Source: Zhengitettix transpicula (taxonomy: Eukaryota; Arthropoda; Insecta; Orthoptera; Tetrigidae). Taken from it: DNA of 64,000 nucleotides. Location of the stretch: assembly GCA_037074705.1 (NCBI GenBank), contig CM073591.1, forward strand, positions 37,614,587 to 37,678,586. Direction: 5' to 3'. Under the pieces are notes generated by a model, which was not told where the DNA came from, made no database searches, and worked only from the letters and a program-made list of their open reading frames with translations. Shown here in pieces: positions 22,551 to 35,388 of this stretch; position 1 is the stretch's first letter; each line of letters opens with the position of its first letter. Made by a program: the position numbers and the translations under genes.

Positions 22551-23829
22551 GTGAGTCGGAAACACCATTTTACGACGATTCCTCAGATCCCATATGGCGG
22601 AACCGGAAACTACTTAATCCATATTGATATTTTAGCCCCTTGATGGAATTTATATTGTTCGTGTGTCACTTAAATACTGTCGGTTATTATTTCGACCCTA
22701 CTCAGACAATTTTTAGCTATTAATTTTTTTTTTGATATGACAAAGTGTTATTTGAACATACGTTCCGATTCGGGAAAGTAACTATGGAAAATACGTCGAG
22801 CTTACTTAACAACTTTCTGAGGTATATTTCAATATTGTGGGTCATTCAAATAAATAAGCTGTGATCCACCACACGTGAGACTGGTTGCAGAATAATCGTA
22901 CGTTTAGGGTAATGCTAATGATACGAGAACGAGAACGGAAGAAAAGGACGTGGTCGAAATTGTAAGAATCGGTCTACCACTTAGATATTAAATATCTGAC
23001 TACAACTTTGAGAAATAAGGAAAAAAACGATAGTTTCTCCTGCCGGATTATGCGCTGGATGCCAAATAAAAATATACAGAAGCATTCAAAGTCACAACTC
23101 AAGACAAACAACTAACAGACACCAAGATATACAATAAATAAAATTATTTGTCCTTACAATTATGTTTAGTATTGTACATAAAAATTCACGAACGTGAGTA
23201 ATGGGTCACTTACTAATGTTAACGGTAACGTAATGATGGGAACTCGAAAAGAGTTCCTTATGAGGCTTCCAAGAACGTTATTCTGTAAAAAAAAATAATA
23301 TTACTTTTGTCTACGATGAATACTAATTATTTTATATATTTCTTGGTCGTAACGAGGTTGGTTAACCTGCGATTTATTGCTCATTTTTAAATATTTAGTG
23401 GATTTGTATCCGTGTATTATATCAGGTAAACCATATCCATCTACGTATATTTGTATGGGAACTGAACATGCACGTGCGATATGAACGTTTTCACGAGCCA
23501 ATCTGACGTTTTGAGGGCTTGATGAATTTTAAAAAAATCTTAACCGTAAATAGGTGCTTTAATGTCTTTACCAAATTATTTTCGTTAAATGAATTAACAT
23601 TTTATTTCGTCATTTTAAAATTTCTCATTCTGCAATTAATAATAATATTTACATACACAATATATAGCGACTATTTATTTCGTATATAAGTATTTAATGT
23701 AAAATAGGAAATTGCAGGAAACAAGCTCAAGTAAATTTCACAAGTTATTATTTATCATTTCTGCTACAACTCCACTTTTGTTGGGTTTTTAAACATTACC
23801 ACTGTCTGCCTAACGATTTTTCTTGTGTG
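22551..23829. other. AT-rich DNA, nothing recognised
   Basis: No feature seen apart from short A and T runs. Confidence 0.55.
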
Positions 23830-24175
23830 TTGATGTTTACCCGTTCGGTCATTCTGATCGGTTTGACGTGTGATTCGGCGCAGATCCTAACTGTCGACGC
23901 AGAGAATTATAGGTGAGAGTCCGTCTTTCTGGCCAGGAAAAAGGTGTTCGCCGAAGTTAGCCCACAAAGAAACGGCAGCAGCTATTTATCATGCACGTGT
24001 TCCGCACGTAAGACACGTCCACAAATACACGCGAAGAAGCTTCGACGTTTGGCAGTCGGACAAACAAGAGGCAATGAGTGGTCCTCGGAGAAGTTCAATG
24101 GCCGCGATCTGTTTCGACTTGAGATTAAAATGTGTGTTAGGACGTCGGAAGAAAAGCACAGCCATTTATAATATT
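23830..24175. promoter_or_regulatory. GC-richer island, possible regulatory element
   Basis: Contains CACGTG in ATGCACGTGTTCCGCACGT, a GCAGCAGCTATTTAT stretch and several CpG. An open frame of 75 codons starts at GTG only, so coding is not supported. Confidence 0.3.
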
Positions 24176-24527
24176 CTTATTTTTATACTTCAAACTGCCG
24201 ATCTCTCGCAAACTATTTTTTTATGATTTGAAATATTGTCTGTATTTGAAAAATACCTTTAAAACATCAACAGTAATTGTGCCGCGACTGCGATTATGAT
24301 TAAAATCAGTTACTCGTGTTTCTAATCGGTAATAATATTGTTTTAAACGAAACGTCTTAATTTAATGTACCGATAGCTGTAAGTGTGGACAGATTTATAA
24401 ACCATATTTTAATATTAGTATAATTCGTACCCCGAGTGTCATCAGTCAATCACTTACAGATAAACTTCTCTATTTATTGGAGTGGTAAAATAAATTTGGT
24501 AATGAGTAACATTATAGTAGAAAATAA

Positions 24528-24929
24528 ATAAAGCACATAGTTGTAACGTGTCATTTTTACACCGTTGTTGTATTTAATTTTTGCTGTTTTAATGCTTTGA
24601 AGGCCTATAGAGCAGTTTTTTTAACGTTATCGGCGACCATACCTGAAGAGAAGAAACAGGTAGATGGAATAGCAAATGAAAAGACAGCGTCAAATTGCAG
24701 AACGACACGACAGCGACAAGTCAATACCAAGGAGGACATTGCCCGGGCTCATGAACGTGGGAATGAGCCCCGTGATGACGTGATACGAAAAGAAATTGAA
24801 GAAATAGAAACACATTTGCGCATGCTGTGCACAAAGGTGTTGCAAATGATTATGGAAATTATGCGCCCCTCAACTACAACTGTTTCTATTCGTCCTATAC
24901 AAAATACATACCTAGTAATTATTTCTTAA
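24528..24929 (+). other. 134-codon open frame without ATG, unknown
   Basis: Open from a TAA at 24525-24527 to TAA at 24927-24929. The middle is charged and helix-like (TKEDIARAHERGNEPRDD, then RKEIEEIETHLRMLCTKVL), which could form a short coiled coil. There is no in-frame ATG before about 24820, so it would have to be an internal exon or a relic. At this base composition one such frame is expected by chance in a window of this size. Confidence 0.2.
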
Positions 24930-27400
24930 ATGTATTTAATATCGTAATGAAAATGAAATATGTACATGAAGTGAAATTTTATAATTTATTCGAAAATAAA
25001 AGGAACCGTTCCTGTCCCAAATAAAAGATACCCATTTTTTTTTCTCTCTGACATGGCCAGGTTCTGATAATAATTCTCAAAAATGGACTATTTTGACTAT
25101 TCTATTTAGGATTTCTTTGTTCGTACGTTGTCGTTTCACGTTTTATTACTAATTAAAGTCTAACATTGAAATATTGGTCTGTTAATGAATTTTGGACAAT
25201 AATGATTTATTTTAAATTCAATATACGAATTACATAAGTGTATCGTAATTAGTAACTGATTTAAATTTTTGTTCTCAGATCTTCTCGTGTATGTGCAGTT
25301 TTAAAATTTAATTGTGTCATAATATGATTCACTGCCCAGATTTATTTAATAATTTCAAATTTAATGTTTATGTATAACCTACCTTTATTACACACGATTA
25401 TAAAACGGAATATTCCTATAATAATTCTATTACAATGATGAGTAAAATTTTTATACTTGCCATACGGATTTATTTAATTAGATATTTCTTAAAATTTTTC
25501 TACTCAAATATATGTTTTTATTCAGAATTCTGTAAATTGGACAGATTATGTCCGTCCATCTGGTTTGAATTCCAATGGTCATGAAACAAGTGAAAAGGAA
25601 TCTGCAAGCCAATCGGAATACCGAAGAACTAGACGTAACGCCTGCAACTGAGACTTAAAAAACCTGCTGTTAATTTAATGTCGCGACAGTTCTCTAAACC
25701 AAGAACCGTATCAGCATTTATTAAGATACGGAATTGTCTTCCAAGTCGGACGGACTTTCCAACCTTTCCTTTCCTCTATCGACACTCTAATGACTGAAAT
25801 AAAAGGAAGTGGTCTGGGATAATGGCAATAATTTTGTTGTGAAATGTGTCGGGGCTGAGTGGAGTGGAATGGAGCGGGCGAACGGCGGTGATCACAGGGC
25901 CTTCGATGATTAAGTGACAAAGCACAATCCCCCAAGGACAATCACCCAAAAATATGCCATTTCCACCGCTACCAATAACTGTACTCTGGAAGCTTCGTTT
26001 GGGACTCGTCTACCGATTTGTCTTTATGAGAAACCGCAAGATGATTCTTTCTAGTTCAGTGACGACTCCATCCACTATCCGAAACTGTAGATTGTTGCAT
26101 TTTTTACACCACAGAATTGCCTTTTTGGTCGAGTCTGTTGCATAAATAAGTATCGCTCTCAACATTGAGCATGTATGGAGATTTCGAACAATGACAGACA
26201 ACAGACTCAACGCTCAGGAATAAACAAGTTTATGACCATCAAATCAGGGGAATTATAAGAGTCATTCAACAGATTTTTCTCATGCACTTTGACTATCTTA
26301 CTTCTTCCTCATACGTATTCCCAATTTTTATTACAATGCTTTTAAAATCTGAATCAACTATCCGATTGTTATAGAAATAAGAATCACGTGTTCATTTGGA
26401 AGGTGCAAAAAGCCAAAGGAAAATTCTAAAATGAAAAGGAATTAATTATCGAGCTGAAAATAATTCAGTATAAAATGGTTGGTCACGGAATGTCACATTC
26501 GACAATTAAGTACAAAGAATCGGTCCCTTCATCGTCAAGCAGACCAAGTCTGAGAAGTTCTGATTCTTAGTATAGATAGTATTCGTAGATGATCGCTTAT
26601 TAAAACGGCAGCTATAAAAGTACACAGAACATGTGAATCAGTATCATGTGTCTAACATTTATTAAATAAAATATTTGTATTGTATATAATCGGGACTACG
26701 ATTCCAATTGGATGTTTTGGTTTTCTTCATGAACGAAATGTGTTTCGTATTGCCTAACTACTAGTGTGATAAAAATGCACAATCCGAATTATTCTACATC
26801 AGTTTCAACTTGATTATGAATGTGGATATAAGTTGCCGAATTATAGCCACTATGTGCTAGAACGGTTACATTTTAAATAAGTATTAGCATACGATTAATA
26901 TATTTCTCTTGGAAGCAAGAGTTTTAGATTTATATCTTTAACCCAACAGCTATTTTGCCTCCTAGGTGTTGTCAATAATTACTTCACTTCTAAACTAATG
27001 ATAATCGTTACTTGTACTGATTGGAATATTTGCTGCATAGCAAATACTAATTAATTAAACAAAACAGACCTATCGTAGTCCGCATCAACGTTTCTAAAGT
27101 TTCCTTCCACTGTAACCAAAAATTAAATGTCGCTCACGTCTAATTGAATTGCATAAGCGGCTTCAAATATTCAGCGTGTAAATGCAGCTCTTATATTTTT
27201 ATGTATATACGCTTTTTGCCATTTCTCGTGATGCACGCGACGATATGCAGAACTATCTTCGGAAAAAGCAATAAGGAAGGGCAGAGACACATTCAACATA
27301 AACACGGCATTTAGAAACGATATCCGTGTCGTTTCTTCGGAACATAAAGAATAAGTGGGATAGAAAATGTTGCCTTTGCGCATAAAGATCTAATTCAGAA
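24930..27400. other. AT-rich DNA with one GC-richer stretch
   Basis: 25540-25990 is less AT-rich, with TGGCAATAATTTTGTTG and CGATGATTAAGTGACAAAG, a possible regulatory segment. The rest shows nothing I can name. Confidence 0.45.
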
Positions 27401-27409
27401 AGGAGAAGT

Positions 27410-27510
27410 TTGGCGCAGTCGTAAAGACTGAGCAGGTGCGAAAAGAGCCGATGCTTTTGTTAGAGATCGCGGGACACTTTGCATACGTTAGAGGGTTCAG
27501 ATCCCTTTAT
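27410..27510 (+). mobile_element. Possible degenerate tRNA-derived SINE head
   Basis: TGGCGCAGTCGTAAAG resembles a pol III A box, and GGGTTCAGATCCC about 75 bp on resembles a B box. A second B-box-like GGGGTTCGTTTCCC lies near 27580. Spacing is long for a tRNA head and no cloverleaf can be drawn, so this is weak. Confidence 0.25.
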
Positions 27511-27985
27511 TTATCTGCATAACGACGGGCTCGGGGTGTTTCCTAATGGTTTGGGGTCCCCGCAATCTGGGGTTCGTTTCCCGGAGGAACAATAGCCGAG
27601 CTCTGCCTTGATTAGGCCCGAAACTTCGGACCGACTCTCATGGTTAATTCATCTCCTAAGTCAATCAAAACTCGGAGAAAAATAATATTTGAATATTTCT
27701 CCTCGGAGATTGTCTGTGTTCTTCCGCCAGAACCGACCGTAAAAAAATTATGGCCGTTCAAACAAACACTCTAAACTTGAAGTTGAACCAGAAAATTTCA
27801 TGTTTTATGGGAAAATCCATTTCTGATGAACAATCAAAAAAAAATTCAGTTTAAGAACATTTCCCCTACCTCAAAAAATCATATTTCAGTTTTTACTGTA
27901 ATTCATAACGTACCCCAAGGTGTAATTGGTAATAAGGCCAAGTTAATGATCTAATAAATGGAAAAAAATACGTCTGATTGAAAGT

Positions 27986-28119
27986 AATCAATAAGAAAGA
28001 TAGCCAATTGAGACAAAAAAGTGTCGCACGACGAAAGGGACAAGGAAGGATCCCAGAAGCGTTGTGTGGTATTTATATTATCACTTTTTTGTCTGAATTG
28101 TCTATCTTTCTTATTCATT
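27986..28119. repeat. Hairpin with 38-bp arms
   Basis: 27986-28023 (AATCAATAAGAAAGATAGCC and on) pairs with 28082-28119 (ending TATCTTTCTTATTCATT) with about 34 of 38 matches around a 58-base, GC-richer loop. It could be a small foldback element or the source of a long hairpin RNA; it is larger than a usual insect pre-miRNA. Confidence 0.8.
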
Positions 28120-30440
28120 AATGTTATAATAAAACGGAAAAAAATTAGAACCTGTCAAATTCAACTGAATTTTAGAAAATAGATTAATAAAGCAGGTCAG
28201 TTATTTATAGTTTCAAAGAGAAAAATCACTTCTTTTGACAGATAAGTCAAAAATATTTCTCGTCTTGGGGAATTATTGAAAATAATTGGTTTTATTATCA
28301 AAATACGTTCCTACAGTTAATATCGTACGTCAAATTATTGGGATCTTATTTCAGAGTAATTGATAAAGGTTCAGTAATCACATTGATTGTTTCGTGATTT
28401 TCATTTAAATCGATTAATATGATATTAGAGACAAGGGAAATGGTTAATTCTCTTGAAAAAAAATATGCACTCGAACGAATATGTCTTTACAAAATGAGGT
28501 GCAATATTATTACATTATTCCATTGGAGTTGGAAAACATCCAATTTGTAAAGTATGGGAACTGAAATGTTACCACGTTTTTGAACTCACCTGACAATAAA
28601 TTAAATAGTTATAATTAATCGAAAACCGATTTTCTATGACTGAAAACTGCATCTGCCACTATTTAGGTGAATTAAATTCATAAAAAATCTAAAGGTGTAA
28701 GAATTTTCCGTGTAACAAAATTATGAACTATTGACACATTATTAAAACCTGACTTAATTTTTAGTACAGTAAGTTTGTATTTAATTATTCGCATGTCTAC
28801 TATATAACGAATATTACGTGACCGTCTGAGTCAACGAACAAATTAGTATATGTTTAATTTCAATTTATCTAAGGTGATGTTTTATTTTCTTCGAAGTGAA
28901 ATTAGAAGAGAAATTGGGTTGGTGAGATGTCTTCCAGTTACATAAATATACGCTAAAAATGAACATGTAATTGTATGAAATGTTTATCACTGTTCATTGC
29001 CGGTTGGTTTACTCTTGGTCTTGATTCGACTTGTACCGTGTATGTTAATATCCGTGGAACGTTATCTCAATCTTTTTTGTGTTTAAGTTGTAAATGTTGT
29101 TCAAGAAGAAGCAGATAAATGATCTGAGTCATTCGGTTTGCACTGACGTTCGAGAGCGCAGTTTCACTTTATTGAACTGCAATTGGGGATTTCCTGCTTG
29201 ACCCAGCCAATTAACCGTTGGCATATTTAAACCTCCGGCCTTCTAGGAGTCTGGTCTTTCCTCCAAGTTTCTTCAAAGAAGAACGTTCTCTTACTAGAAG
29301 AATAAATTACTAAGGTTAATTTTTTTTAAAAAAAACCTTCAAAAACATAGTACCACACAAAACTCTTAAAATTACAAATTAAATACATAAGTACCTGCAG
29401 ACTATAATATTTCATGCAAGTGAACCGCCGGTTGTTCGAAAATAAAAATATATAGTTGGAAAATTTTAAATGAGGTGATATAGGAGAAAGCCAATAAAAT
29501 AATACGTTACAGTAAGGAAAATGAGCTTCTGAAAAATATATTAACACAATTATTGTTTTGGAACCCTCACACTGCGCAACCGATAATAAAAATTGTTTGA
29601 TAATACTGTAAATAAATGCATTTTAATTCGTGATAGTGGCTTGACCAGTTCACAAAACCACATTATAAGCAAGCAGTTTTCATGAGGGTAAGACGGAAAA
29701 ATTCGGTGTGCTCGAAAACCGAGCACAAAGGTTTCGAGGCATTTGTTGAAAATAGCCCAACAGAGAAGCGCGTGTATTTAGCTAATTAATGGTAGTGAAG
29801 TGATAATTGAAAGGTGATAAGACTCAAAGAGGAATTGTTGTTATTTAAAACCAGAAGCAGAAGGGCGTGTTTCTCGACACAAGCATTTTTGGCGGAGGAA
29901 GTTAGACGTGTAAAGTCAGAGATCAAATGTTCAAGAGATGAGTAACCGTGCAGATATCAGAAAGAAAGCATAGTATTCAGAGATCAGGGAACAGGTAGAT
30001 GTGTGTGAGCGAGGAAAGAGTTAAATACGATCAGCATAGAGTATACTAAAGGATGCTCCAAACGCCAACAACCGCAGGCGCCACATCCATAAATCATCTA
30101 ACCAGGAGGACAGTTCGGATTAATGCCAGAGTTGTGTTTTATTCGACGTCTGAAAGTTGCCCAGACTGCTGATAATTAAATGGGCTGAATTAAACTTGAA
30201 TAAAATCGGGCAATATTGACACTGCGTTCAAAAATTTAACGATTGTTTTGGATACTTTTTGGAATAGGAAACGTCTACTGGAGTGGATGAAATAAATTAG
30301 ATAATACTGCTAATTTGACATGATAAGCTTAGTGTAGAGTTTAACAAGAGTTTAACAATCGAAATAAACATTGAAAACTAAAAATCATTAGTATATTTTT
30401 ATTTCATAACGAAACCACGTGGAGTTTATAAAAGTCGCGT
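28120..30440. other. AT-rich DNA, nothing recognised
   Basis: Only an eight-T/eight-A self-complementary run near 29320-29336 stands out. Confidence 0.55.
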
Positions 30441-30489
30441 CCTCGGTCTCTTTTCTTTTTATGTCAAAAAGGCTGCCAGACAGTCATAT

Positions 30490-30705
30490 TTTTTATATTG
30501 ATTTATTTACAGTCGCATCAACATCTCTGGTTATTAGCGCTTCAGTATGGGAAATCATTTTTTCTAGTCGAGAAACAGATTTACCGAGAGTTTCTCTCAC
30601 GCAGACAAACGTCCATGTGCTCACCGGGATTCGAACCCGGGACCTCTGTGATGTGAGGCAGTCACTCTGACTCCTACACCACAGGAGGTCGGGACTGTCA
30701 TCTTC
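30490..30705 (-). mobile_element. tRNA-derived SINE
   Basis: Read on the minus strand, a tRNA-like head (GACCTCCTGTGGTGTAGGAG) has an A-box-like TGGTGTAGGAG and a perfect B box GGTTCGAATCC (30628-30638), with the T-arm CCGGG/CCCGG. The body continues with GCACATGGACGTTTGTCTGC and ends AT-rich near 30490. The acceptor stem does not close, so it is not a functional tRNA gene. Confidence 0.55.
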
Positions 30706-30769
30706 TATGCCACTTTCTTGATGATTTTCTTTGGAAAGACACGTGGTCCTCGTGTCGATTCTCCTTCAG

Positions 30770-30850
30770 TCTTTAACATTGTTTCCGGTTTCCACCCATG
30801 CCTGTGGCGGGACTCGAGTCCCGGACCTATGCGATGCTATTTCACAGCAG
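30770..30850 (-). mobile_element. Second tRNA-like SINE head
   Basis: On the minus strand GGTCCGGGACTCGAGTCCCG gives a T-arm-like hairpin with a GGGACTCGAGTCCC B-box variant, followed by CCACAGGCATGGGTGGAAAC, similar in style to known SINE bodies. It lies about 80 bp from the SINE at 30490-30705 in the same orientation. Confidence 0.4.
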
Positions 30851-31329
30851 GATGGCGTATAGATTTCCCTCTTAATAAATTAATAGAATATATGTTTCGT
30901 CATAATCGTTTGCTTTTTGATATTACGTACGTAACATTATTATTCGTGGCCACTAAACACTCGAACAAAAAATGAAAATAATTACGATTTATTCAAATAA
31001 ATGTAATTATGAAAAATTAATCTAATGTTAATATTATTATTTCCATTTATAGTAAGAAACGAAGATGTTTCGGGCATCATAAAAAGGAAAAGGAGCTTAT
31101 TGAAAAATGGAAATTTACTGTCGTTTAATCAAGCTTATTCACAAAAATTGTCATTTTTATGGTAAACATGGCTGCCACAATTTGTATGAAGAATACTTTT
31201 TCAAAACTTTGATGACTGTTTTATCTCTTCCCGGAAAATGTGCGGTGGAAAAGCCTAGTCCAGATGTATCGTATGGACGACAGCATCAAACCAGTCTCAT
31301 AACTATATAAATGTAAACTCTTCGCTTAT
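30851..31329. other. AT-rich DNA, nothing recognised
   Basis: No feature seen. Confidence 0.5.
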
Positions 31330-32180
31330 ATTAAAACGATTTTCCCCCAGTGCGCAGTATTCTCGTCGGGTAGAGAGGAGATCAACAGGGGAACGAATAT
31401 TCCGCAAAATAAAAGGAGGTTCATCGCAGAGGAGGAATTTGAGCGAACGCTTCTCACGTGAAACACTGACAGCTTCGAGGGGGCACGTACAGCGCTGCAA
31501 ATCTAATCTGAGCCATAGGCATGCAAATGTTGTTTAATGAGAAGTTTGGCTGGCAGAGAGAGACAGAGACGGAGAGAGAGAGCGCGAAGTTGGGAGAAGA
31601 AAAGGGGGGCCCCTAAGTCGGCCGCCATAGCTACTATAATAGACCTGGGGGAGCATTAATATACAAAGAAATTTGAATACGATCTCGCGAGATTTCCGTG
31701 CGGATAATGAGGCAGAAATGTCGTGGCGATATCGGCGCATCGTCGAATCACACATGCAAATGGCCGGCCTTTTTAATATGCGCTATGTTAATCAGAGAAA
31801 ACGCGTGTATTGATTATGCTCTGCGAAAAAGGGGGGTATCTTATTAATCTTACAGGCCTCCGATTGCGAAATGGGGAGGAGGAGGGGGGGGGGCTACGTA
31901 TGCAAATGGGGTAATTGTGCCGTAGCACGCAGAAAAGGGGGCTAATTATTCAACAAGTAACGGCCGCGGTCCGGTAATATTTAAATGAAGAAGGCGATCC
32001 GGTGGCGCGGGAGAGGCCATTGATTAATGGCGAATTAGCGCAGCTTTGTTGTACACGTGCGGAAGGTGTTGCTAACACCCGACATCGTCCGAACACCTCA
32101 ACAAACAAATTAAACAATCACGCCTGTGCCGCATAGTTCGGCAGGCTACCGTCGAGGCGCCAGCAGGCAGGCTTCTCCCG
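31330..32180. promoter_or_regulatory. GC-richer island with three POU octamers
   Basis: ATGCAAAT occurs three times on the plus strand within 390 bp (31521-31528, 31754-31761, 31900-31907). Homeodomain-type sites are dense around it (TTTAATGAG, GCTAATTATTC, GATTAATGGCGAATTAGCG), along with purine-rich GA runs (31555-31590) and ten G (31884-31893). No coding frame of note. This looks like a developmental enhancer or promoter bound by POU and homeodomain factors, but that is inferred from motifs alone. Confidence 0.5.
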
Positions 32181-34883
32181 AAATATCGCATGTGCGTCGA
32201 GAATCTCAGGTTCACTTCACTTCAACACGACTTAGTTCTGCAATACCGGAGCAAAACGAGATTGAAAATTATTTTCCATTCATAATAAAACTTCCAATGT
32301 GTTTCATAAATTGGTGTCACTTATGAAATAGATTGCTACAAAAATTATAAAGGATATACCAGTACAAATATTATTACTAGGATTTAATATCACAAAAATA
32401 TTGCCAAACATAATATCAAAACTAAAAGTGCCTTTTCAATTTAAACCAGAAATTAGATTATGTCAATGCGAAAATCCTACGTGAAAACCTAACGTAAAAG
32501 AAAATACAGTCTACATATATTTTTAAAAATAAGTATGGTACGAATTCATGGAAGGAAAATGATGAGATTTACAAACATTATCCGAAAATTTTAAAACATT
32601 TGCAGAACATTAGTTTTAAATCTCTATATATATCGAGCTTAAAAGTCGATAATTACATACCGACGTACACGTCTAGTACAACTTATACCGAAATAAGGTA
32701 CTTAGAAATGTCATCCTTTTAAAAATAATGGACAATCTTAAATTTATGATTTTTTTTGTCCATGTTCTAACCTGATACGAGATAGAATCGATGTTTATCT
32801 GAACCGTAGGAAGGCAGTCAATCATTCCTACAGGATTATCCGTACATAGACAATTAACCTGTTGGAACTGATGCACGGAAAGATAAATCTATGTTTTCCA
32901 CATTTACAACTATATAGAATTTGTTTTGCCAAGTTGAACGTATGAATAATGGATTTCATTTTATAAAATGATAAATTATTATGATAGACATAAAAAAAAT
33001 AGTAATGGCATGCTATAAGTGTAGGATTTTGAAAATTGTAAAGTTTTTATAATATTATAATCTTTATTTTATCGGCCGAAACCTTCTTTGTTAAAAATTA
33101 ATATAAAAAGTTAGTAATGGAGTTTTAATTATTTGGAGGCTGATTAAAAACCCGTGGAGTAACATTACATATCAAAATTAAAAATCAGTCATATAAATTT
33201 AATAATCCTTAAAGGATAAAACTTCCTTTTTGTTTAATAAACCCTAATGAAATCTATAACACAATAAATCTTGTTAACTAGACGCAAATTAATTAACCAG
33301 AGAAAGACACCAAAAGCGAACCTACAACACTCGTGAATTTTAAGATATTTTAATACATCAATAACACGTTAAATCTGCTACCAAAGTTAAAATTAATTCA
33401 TTTGGAGGAAAGTATCAAGTCTGTCGCTGAATTACCGATCGAAAGTGGGTTAAAAATTGCTTCATTTATCACCACTAATTGTTTTAAAAGTTGTATTGCA
33501 CTATATTAAACATTAAATTTTTACTACGCAACACATTAATTGAAATGCAAAAGTTTCATTAACGAAGGAAATCAAATTTTTGAGGAATCTAATGTTTTAT
33601 TTAACAACCACACCTAAAATTTTTCCTACCTATTCGATTTTTTTTCGTTCCTGAACTTCGTGCTTCCTTCATGTTCCTGTCACATGGATTAAAAGGTCGC
33701 TTATTATCTCACGCTTTGCAATGAGTATTGGTAATCTCAGCTTCTCGCAATTACAACTGGTACTGTAGAACTGTCGTTACACTACGTTACTTCTTTATAC
33801 GATACCTTGAAGTATTTTACAACGTAGTTCGTTCCATACACCTTTAAGCAACTACCATATTATAAACAGTTGGGAAATTTACGGGATATTTTCTAACAAT
33901 ATTTCAATTAATCAATAAAGAGGTCTTAGGTCAGAGAAAATTAAATAATTTAGAAAAAATATAATATAATTAATATATATTGTCCTAACATTTTGCCCTC
34001 AAGAAGGACTACATCAAGTGTGTATTAATTGTTTAAAAATAGATATAGTACCTTAATTATTAATTTGAGAACTAAATATCTTCAATGAAGTTGAGTGTTA
34101 TAAATATTATGTATACAATGAAACGATATTTCATTAACATCTAAAAATTAAGATTATATAAATAATGTTTGTGCAATACAAATATTGTAATAATTGCTTA
34201 CGTCACGGTATTATAATTATTACTTCAATGTTATAAATTTTAATACTTGAATCTATTTGAACGCCAGATTCTATTTTTTACTTTCTCTCTGTCTTGTATT
34301 TGCATTTTTGAAATTGTTACTGTTTCTGCAGCATGTACTGGTTACTATTTCCTTTAAAAACATATCTTTTGTATGTTACAATTTTTGGAACGCCATGAAA
34401 ATTATTTAATTATAAATGAGATTACATATTTATATGTAATTTTCTTTCCTCGTGTAGACAATTCACAGTGAAACTAAAAATCTTTGCGAAGTCTTTACGT
34501 AATTACCTCCTCAGTTTCTATTTATTTATTGCATTGAAAGGCATTAAATAAATTGGAATTCAATCTCTATCATATTAAATGTAGTTTACCATAGCTACTG
34601 GCATGAATCGTTTTCAATGATGAAATATCGAAGTCTATAACCGTTCCAAATTACATCCAGATACAATGACACTGTACTGTAATGAGTTAATTATTTTTCG
34701 TTAATGAGTCATTTATTTTTCTTCAAATTAACAGATAAAAATAAAAAAGGATTTTCTTGAAACCTTACAGGTATTTAATTTATTATCCCTGGTAGGTATT
34801 GGAAGTACTCAAATTGGTTTTGAGTATTTATTGAATCTAATATTGCGGTTGGAAACCGTGAAAGTTCAAATATAATGTGTAAA
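32181..34883. other. AT-rich DNA, nothing recognised
   Basis: Long featureless AT-rich stretch; no shared repeats or structures found. Confidence 0.55.
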
Positions 34884-34893
34884 TGTAAACTGT

Positions 34894-35388
34894 CTGGTCG
34901 AACCTTTTAGGAGATATACGAAGGGGCTACCTTTGGGGATGCCTTTTCCTCTCCGTTTTTGAACTAAGGTTCCCACAAGCCGAGGCACCTCGGCCTGTTC
35001 TGAGAGGTGTAAGTTCCGGGGTCACAGACCTTGGGCATACGGTAAGAGTTGTCCGCTATTTCCATTGGAATAGTCGGTCAGCTGCCTCCTAAACTGGTCG
35101 AGGCACGGAGAAGGGAATGCTGCGTCCCCACAGCAAACTCCTCTCCCGCTATCGGAAGGGCGTGGGACAAGTACCCAATGCCCGACCTACCTGATGCAGG
35201 TTTTTCTAGGGTTTTCCCTGCATTTCTTTAGGTGAATGCCAGGTAGGATCCTTAAAATATAGCCCTGGGGCCCTAGTTAACCCTTGGCTACCTTCCCCCG
35301 TTTCAAATCCCTTCCTATGCTATTAAAGGGGAGTTGCCCAAAGTGGATTACCCTCATGTAGCCTGTTGCCCTAAAAAAGAAAAAAAAG
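34894..35388 (+). mobile_element. Poly(A) retroposon, copy G, with target-site duplication
   Basis: TGTAAACTGT at 34884-34893 is repeated at 35389-35398, exactly flanking the element and its A-rich tail. This is the best-defined copy: CTGGTCGAACCTTTTAGGAG at the 5' end, the GCCGAGGCACCTCGGC palindrome, CCCGACCTACCTGATGCAGG in the middle, GTAGCCTGTTGCCCTAAAAA at the end. It lacks the 5' hairpin repeats of the 15.7-17.2 kb copies, consistent with 5' truncation during target-primed reverse transcription. The mobilising LINE is unknown. Confidence 0.85.

Noticed and set aside
30429..30436. TATAAAAG as a promoter
   Set aside because: It lies at the AT-rich tail side of a SINE with no start-site or exon signal after it.
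30619..30691. tRNA gene on the minus strand
   Set aside because: The T-arm is perfect but the acceptor stem does not pair and the anticodon arm is poor; it continues into a SINE body.
35049..35231. Short open frame repeated in five retroposon copies (starting SAIPIGIVGQLPPKL in most)
   Set aside because: In all copies it starts at TTG (or similar), not ATG, and several copies are truncated or shifted. The similarity is explained by shared ancestry of the element, and I see no sign of protein-level selection.
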